Below are positions 60,777 to 64,000 of a DNA stretch of 64,000 bases, in pieces. Positions within the stretch are counted from its first letter, which is position 1; the number at the start of each line of letters is the position of its first letter. Below the pieces are notes generated by a model. It did not search any database, was not told the DNA's origin, and saw only the letters and a program-made list of their open reading frames with translations. The position numbers and the translations under genes are program-made. Source of the DNA: Phycisphaerales bacterium (GTDB lineage Bacteria > Planctomycetota > Phycisphaerae > Phycisphaerales > UBA1924). Location: NCBI GenBank assembly GCA_016709445.1, contig JADJMV010000001.1:868001-932000 (forward strand), given 5' to 3'.

Positions 60777-61799
60777 ATGCGATACCCAGCCGAACTCGTC
60801 AACCCGCTCCGCCAAGCCTTCGAGGGCCGTGAGGTCTGCGTGACCGGCGGCGCGGGCTTCATCGGCGGCCACCTGGTCGATGGCCTTCTCGCCCTCGGGG
60901 CCTCGGTGAGGGTGATCGACGACCTCTCGAGTTCCACCGTCGCCCACCTCGCCGAACGCATCGAGCTCGAGCCCGACCGGCTCCGCTTCATCCAAGCCTC
61001 CATTCTCGAGGACGACGCCCTCGCCCAGGCCGTCGCCGGGTGCGCGGTCGTCTTCCACCTCGCCGCGATCGGCTCGGTCCCGCGCTCGATCGACGACCCC
61101 CAACGCACCTGGGTCGTCAACGCCACCGGCACCCTCCGCGTCCTCCAGGCCGCCGTCGCCGCCAGGGCCGGGCGCGTAGTGCTCGCCGCCTCAAGCTCCG
61201 CCTACGGCGAGACCGAGCAACTCCCGAAGCTCGAAACCGCCGCCCCCTCCCCGCGATCGCCCTATGCCGCCAGCAAGCTCGCCGCCGAGCACCTGCTCGA
61301 GTCCTGGGCCCACTGTTACCCCATACAGACCGTGAGCCTCCGCTACTTCAATGTCTTCGGCCCCCGCCAGCCCGCCGGCAGCGCCTACGCCGCCGTCGTC
61401 CCGCGATTCATCGCCGCGATCACCGCCGGACAGCGACCCGTCATCTACGGAGACGGCGAGCAGACCCGCGACTTCACCTACGTCCCCAACGCGATCCTCG
61501 CCACCATGCAGGCCGGCGGCGTCGAACGCGAATTCCGGGGCGAGGTCATCAATGTCGGCGCGGGGCGACGAATCGCCATCCGCGAGGTCGCCCGCCTCCT
61601 CGCCGAGTCCTGTCGGCGGCCGGACCTCATCCCCATGCACCAGGCCGCCAGGGTCGGCGATGTGCGACACTCCCTCGCCGATATCACCCGGGCCCGCGAT
61701 CTGCTCGGCTACCGCCCCTTCGCGTCCCTCGACGAAGGACTCGCCGAGACGCTCGCCCATGCCGCCCGCCACACCCAGACGCCGCAGCACGAGGATTGA
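60777..61799 (+). CDS. NAD-dependent sugar epimerase/dehydratase (UDP-GlcNAc 4-epimerase-like)
   Basis: The product (340 residues) has the NAD motif TGGAGFIGGH, a HLAAIGSVPRSIDDP segment, ASSSAYGE, the catalytic pair in SPYAASKLAAEH, LRYFNVFGPRQPAGSAYAAVVP and DGEQTRDFTYV. SVPRSIDDP and FGPRQ..YAAVVP are typical of the WbpP/WbgU-type UDP-GlcNAc 4-epimerases used for surface polysaccharides. Substrate is inferred. The start is ATG 60777, with GTG just before it as an alternative. It follows the dockerin serine protease by 36 bp, so it may share its transcript. Confidence 0.9.
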   Translation: MRYPAELVNPLRQAFEGREVCVTGGAGFIGGHLVDGLLALGASVRVIDDLSSSTVAHLAERIELEPDRLRFIQASILEDDALAQAVAGCAVVFHLAAIGSVPRSIDDPQRTWVVNATGTLRVLQAAVAARAGRVVLAASSSAYGETEQLPKLETAAPSPRSPYAASKLAAEHLLESWAHCYPIQTVSLRYFNVFGPRQPAGSAYAAVVPRFIAAITAGQRPVIYGDGEQTRDFTYVPNAILATMQAGGVEREFRGEVINVGAGRRIAIREVARLLAESCRRPDLIPMHQAARVGDVRHSLADITRARDLLGYRPFASLDEGLAETLAHAARHTQTPQHED

Positions 61800-61846
61800 T
61801 CCGCTGCCCCTCCGCGGGCCCCGCCCCGGGCCTCGCCCACGGCACC

Positions 61847-61852
61847 TACCCT
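61847..61852 (+). promoter_or_regulatory. Candidate -10 element (TACCCT), leaderless geometry
   Basis: TACCCT lies 6 nt (CTGGAC) before the GTG at 61859, the same hexamer and spacing as at 16342. Confidence 0.45.
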
Positions 61853-61858
61853 CTGGAC

Positions 61859-62065
61859 GTGATCACCCGAATCATCGCCGCCGGTCTCGGCCTCTATGAG
61901 TTGGCACGCCTCGGCGTCCTCTCACGGTTCCGCTTTGGCGGGAGCTACTGGGTCTGGCGCCGGCACACCGCCTTCGGACGCGGCACGCCAGAGTCGCGCC
62001 GAGAGCTTGTCGGGGCGGTCTTGCGCTACGGCGCCTGGATGGGCCGCATGCGCCGCCTCGGCTGA
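61859..62065 (+). CDS. Small conserved-looking hypothetical protein (68 aa)
   Basis: Not recognised by function. The product starts with a mostly hydrophobic helix (MITRIIAAGLGLYELARLG), then a Trp/Tyr/Arg-rich stretch (GGSYWVWRRHTAFG) and an amphipathic C-terminal helix ending in GRMRRLG. It lacks a Shine-Dalgarno sequence but has the leaderless -10 geometry, which is the main evidence that it is a gene. Small proteins with a YWxWRxxTAFG-like motif are, to my recollection, common in planctomycetes. Confidence 0.65.
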   Translation: MITRIIAAGLGLYELARLGVLSRFRFGGSYWVWRRHTAFGRGTPESRRELVGAVLRYGAWMGRMRRLG

Positions 62066-62151
62066 TCCTGGCACAGTCTCGACAGATCCGCCACCCGATG
62101 AGCCGATATGGTTCCGGATCGGGCCCGGGACCCGCGACCAAGGAGATGCCG

Positions 62152-62481
62152 ATGGCAGGGCACAACCAGGGAAACTTCGCCAAGGCCTTCGTGCCCGGGC
62201 TCGTGCTTGGCCTCGTGATCGGCGCCTTCGCCGGAGCCACGCTCCCGCCCATGCTCGCGGGCCAAAGCCTGCCAGAGCACAAGCCCGGTACGAGCCCCGG
62301 GCCTTCCGGCGCCTCCGAGCGCGACCCGCGCCCGGGCGAGCCGGTCCTCGGCGAGGAGGCGCCCCCGTCCGAGGACGACACGGGTGCGCCCGACGGCACG
62401 CCGGCCGATCCAACCCAATCGAAGCCCGTCGACCAACCGACCACCGCGCCGGGCGAACAGCCCGCCGACGGCGGCCGCTGA
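62152..62481 (+). CDS. Small membrane protein with Pro/Glu-rich tail
   Basis: Not recognised. The product (109 residues) has one N-terminal membrane helix (about 11-32, VPGLVLGLVIGAFAGATLPP) followed by a disordered tail rich in Pro, Glu, Asp and Gly. AAGGAG lies 6 nt before the ATG at 62152, which decides this start over ATG 62146. TATGGT near 62106 may be its -10. A membrane-tethered linker or envelope spacer is possible. Confidence 0.65.
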   Translation: MAGHNQGNFAKAFVPGLVLGLVIGAFAGATLPPMLAGQSLPEHKPGTSPGPSGASERDPRPGEPVLGEEAPPSEDDTGAPDGTPADPTQSKPVDQPTTAPGEQPADGGR

Positions 62482-62511
62482 GCGGCCTTCGCGCGCGAGC
62501 AACTGGGGGAG

Positions 62512-62517
62512 TACAGT
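62512..62517 (+). promoter_or_regulatory. Candidate -10 element (TACAGT), leaderless geometry
   Basis: TACAGT lies 6 nt (GCCCCC) before the GTG at 62524; no Shine-Dalgarno sequence. Confidence 0.5.
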
Positions 62518-62523
62518 GCCCCC

Positions 62524-63754
62524 GTGAACCCGAACCTCACCTATCTCGACAACGCGTCCACGAGCTGGCCCAAGGCTCCCGCCGTCGGCCCCGCCATGCT
62601 CGAGGCCATCAATAGCCCCGCCGGCAACCCCGGACGGGGCCAGCACCGCGTCTCGAAGCGGGCCGGCGAAGCCACGCTCCACCTGCGCGAGGCGATCGCC
62701 AAGCTCATCGGCGCCCCCCACGCCCGACCGCATCTGCCTCTCCAGCGGCTCCACCGCCTCCCTCAACGACGCCATCGTCGGCCTGCTCTGGACCGGGAAC
62801 GAGCCGCCCCGATCCCGGCCCCGTGTCGTCACGACCGTCCTCGAACACAACGCCGTCCGGCGGCCCCTCAAGCACCTGGAACGCGACGGCTACTGTGAGA
62901 TCGTCGAGATTGGCTGCTCGCAAGACGGCTTTGTCGATGCCGAGGAGGTGATCGCCGCCGCTGCGGACGAGCGATGTCGGGCCGTCGCCATGACCATGTG
63001 CAGCAACGTGGTCGGGACTTCGCAGCCCGTCGAGGCGATCGGCAAGGGGCTCCGCGCCCGTGCCCCCCACGTTCTCTTCATCGCCGACGCGGCGCAGGCC
63101 ATGAGCGCACTGCCGATCGATGTGCAGGCTATGGGCATCGACATGCTCGCCTTCAGCGGCCACAAAGCCATGCTCGGACCCGGCGGCACCGGAGGCATGT
63201 TCGTCTCGGAACGCGCCTACACCGCCGAGGGCCTCGGAGGGCGGGGCGGGCCCGTTCGGCCCACCCGTTTCGGCGGCACCGGCGGCACCCTCGCGGGCAG
63301 CGTCGAAGACTTCAATCCCCCCGCCCTCCCCGGCGTCTTCGAGGTCGGCACGCAGAATGTCGTCGGACGCGCCGGTCTGCTCGCCGCGCTCGAGGATGAC
63401 AAGGTGCCGCCGCAGCCGATCGCCCTCGCCCACGAGCGCCGCCTCATCGGCATGTTCATCGACCGCTTCGCCGGGGACGATCGCATCGCGCTGCTCGGAC
63501 CCACCGCCGTCGACCGACGCCACGGCGTCGTGACGTTCAACGTGAAAGGCTTCTCGCCGCAGGAAGTCTCGGCCTACCTCGACAGCGAGTGGGCGATCGC
63601 GGTGCGGGCCGGCCTCCACTGCGCCCCAAGCGCCCACAGGGCGATGGGCACCCTTGAAGGCGGCGGCGCGGTCCGCGCCAGCCCCGGCCCATTCTCCACC
63701 GACGCCGAGATGGGCAAGCTGATCGGGGCCATCGAACGCCTCCTGACCGACTGA
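62524..63754 (+). CDS. Class V aminotransferase / cysteine desulfurase-like protein; one frame break
   Basis: A PLP enzyme of the NifS/SufS/Csd group. It opens with YLDNASTSWPK, then RVSKRAGEATLHLREAIAKLIG. The PLP Lys is in FSGHKAML, with the preceding IADAAQAM Asp, and the reactive Cys is in GLHCAPSAH. The GxxxxxHCAP form and FEVGTQNVVG are typical of the Csd/SufS-like family that mobilises sulfur from cysteine. The frame breaks at a six-C run (62714-62719): removing one C gives LIGAPTPDRICLSSGST and about 409 residues. Start GTG at 62524 follows a -10-like hexamer by 6 nt. Confidence 0.88.
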
Positions 63755-63810
63755 AAGGCACGAAGCCCGGGGCCCGCGAGCCCCCCGGCGCACCGAGCGA
63801 GGAGCGATCC

Positions 63811-64000
63811 GTGAACGCCGAAGCCGCCACGCCCCCGAGCCCCGACGCGATCGCGAAGGCCCGGCGGGCCGTCCGCCAGCAGGCCGAAACCGCGAGGCTC
63901 CTCGGAGTCGACTTCGTCCCCTGCTTCCGCTCCATCGAGGTCGAAACGCCGGCCTCGCTCGCGCCGGCCGCGCCCACCGCCCCCGCCCTCCCCCCCGACC
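63811..64000 (+). CDS. N-terminus of an unidentified protein (cut by window end)
   Basis: A GTG at 63811 with GAGGAGCG upstream opens a frame that runs off the window (63 codons seen). The visible part has a helical, basic segment (AKARRAVRQQAETARLLG), then VDFVPCFR and an Ala/Pro-rich linker. Helical starts with RLLGVDFVP followed by a Pro-rich linker occur in planctomycete type-4 uracil-DNA glycosylases, but this is a weak resemblance. It follows the desulfurase by 56 bp and is probably co-transcribed. Confidence 0.5.
   Translation, partial: MNAEAATPPSPDAIAKARRAVRQQAETARLLGVDFVPCFRSIEVETPASLAPAAPTAPALPPD

Noticed and set aside
1..64000. Mobile elements, integrases, toxin-antitoxin or phage-defence genes
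   Set aside because: No transposase, integrase, terminal inverted repeats or defence-type domain was recognised in any frame.

Overview
The window is a high-GC chromosomal segment, most likely from a Planctomycetota bacterium of class Phycisphaerae. The clearest marker is a C-terminal tail of about 55 residues: paired Ca-binding loops bracketed by Cys, ending ..LWTAGC, the 'GC-type dockerin'. It closes seven predicted secreted proteins here. Other pointers are an ECF-type sigma factor beside a TPR-bearing Ser/Thr kinase, GT41-like and sulfotransferase genes, and many genes without a Shine-Dalgarno sequence. I found no rRNA, tRNA, CRISPR array, insertion sequence or prophage.

Layout. 1-3105: two related secreted dockerin proteins with repeated WDG..W..LG blades. 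3344-8441: a membrane EEP-family protein, then on the minus strand otsA and an otsB-GH15 fusion (trehalose). 8672-12843: a decayed kinase remnant, gmd, a polytopic membrane protein and a UbiA-type prenyltransferase (envelope glycan/lipid). 13022-16243: a large secreted zinc metalloprotease closed by a strong terminator. 16354-25739: a plus-strand block with sulfotransferase, dxr, galE, alpha/beta hydrolase, transglutaminase-like protein, nnrD, a TPR-GT41 glycosyltransferase and a second sulfotransferase. 25743-40931: information processing and housekeeping: RNase E/G, ptsI, rho, feoA-feoB, STAS protein, SDR, miaA, topA and a YqjD/YqjE-like operon. 41547-46084: fabF, a hypothetical protein, and a divergent pair (sugar-binding protein / sugar isomerase-like). 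46129-60740: ECF sigma factor, Ser/Thr kinase and five consecutive secreted dockerin proteins (PQQ-type propeller, PA14 protein, lysyl-oxidase-like enzyme, HEYGH metalloprotease, trypsin-like protease). 60777-64000: sugar epimerase, two small proteins, cysteine desulfurase and the start of one more gene.

Three cross-cutting observations matter for reading this annotation. (1) About ten genes carry a -10-like TANNNT hexamer 5-7 nt before the start codon and no Shine-Dalgarno sequence, which is the geometry of leaderless transcripts; I used it to choose starts. (2) Six genes, including dxr, topA and ptsI, contain frame breaks at or near short homopolymers or GC repeats. Because these are mostly housekeeping genes, residual sequencing error is more likely than gene loss, so I report each as one gene. 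(3) The block from the sigma factor to the last dockerin protease looks like one secreted, matrix-directed system, with a lysyl-oxidase-like enzyme that retains its predicted copper ligands and cofactor-forming Lys and Tyr. That block is the best candidate for undescribed biology in the window.
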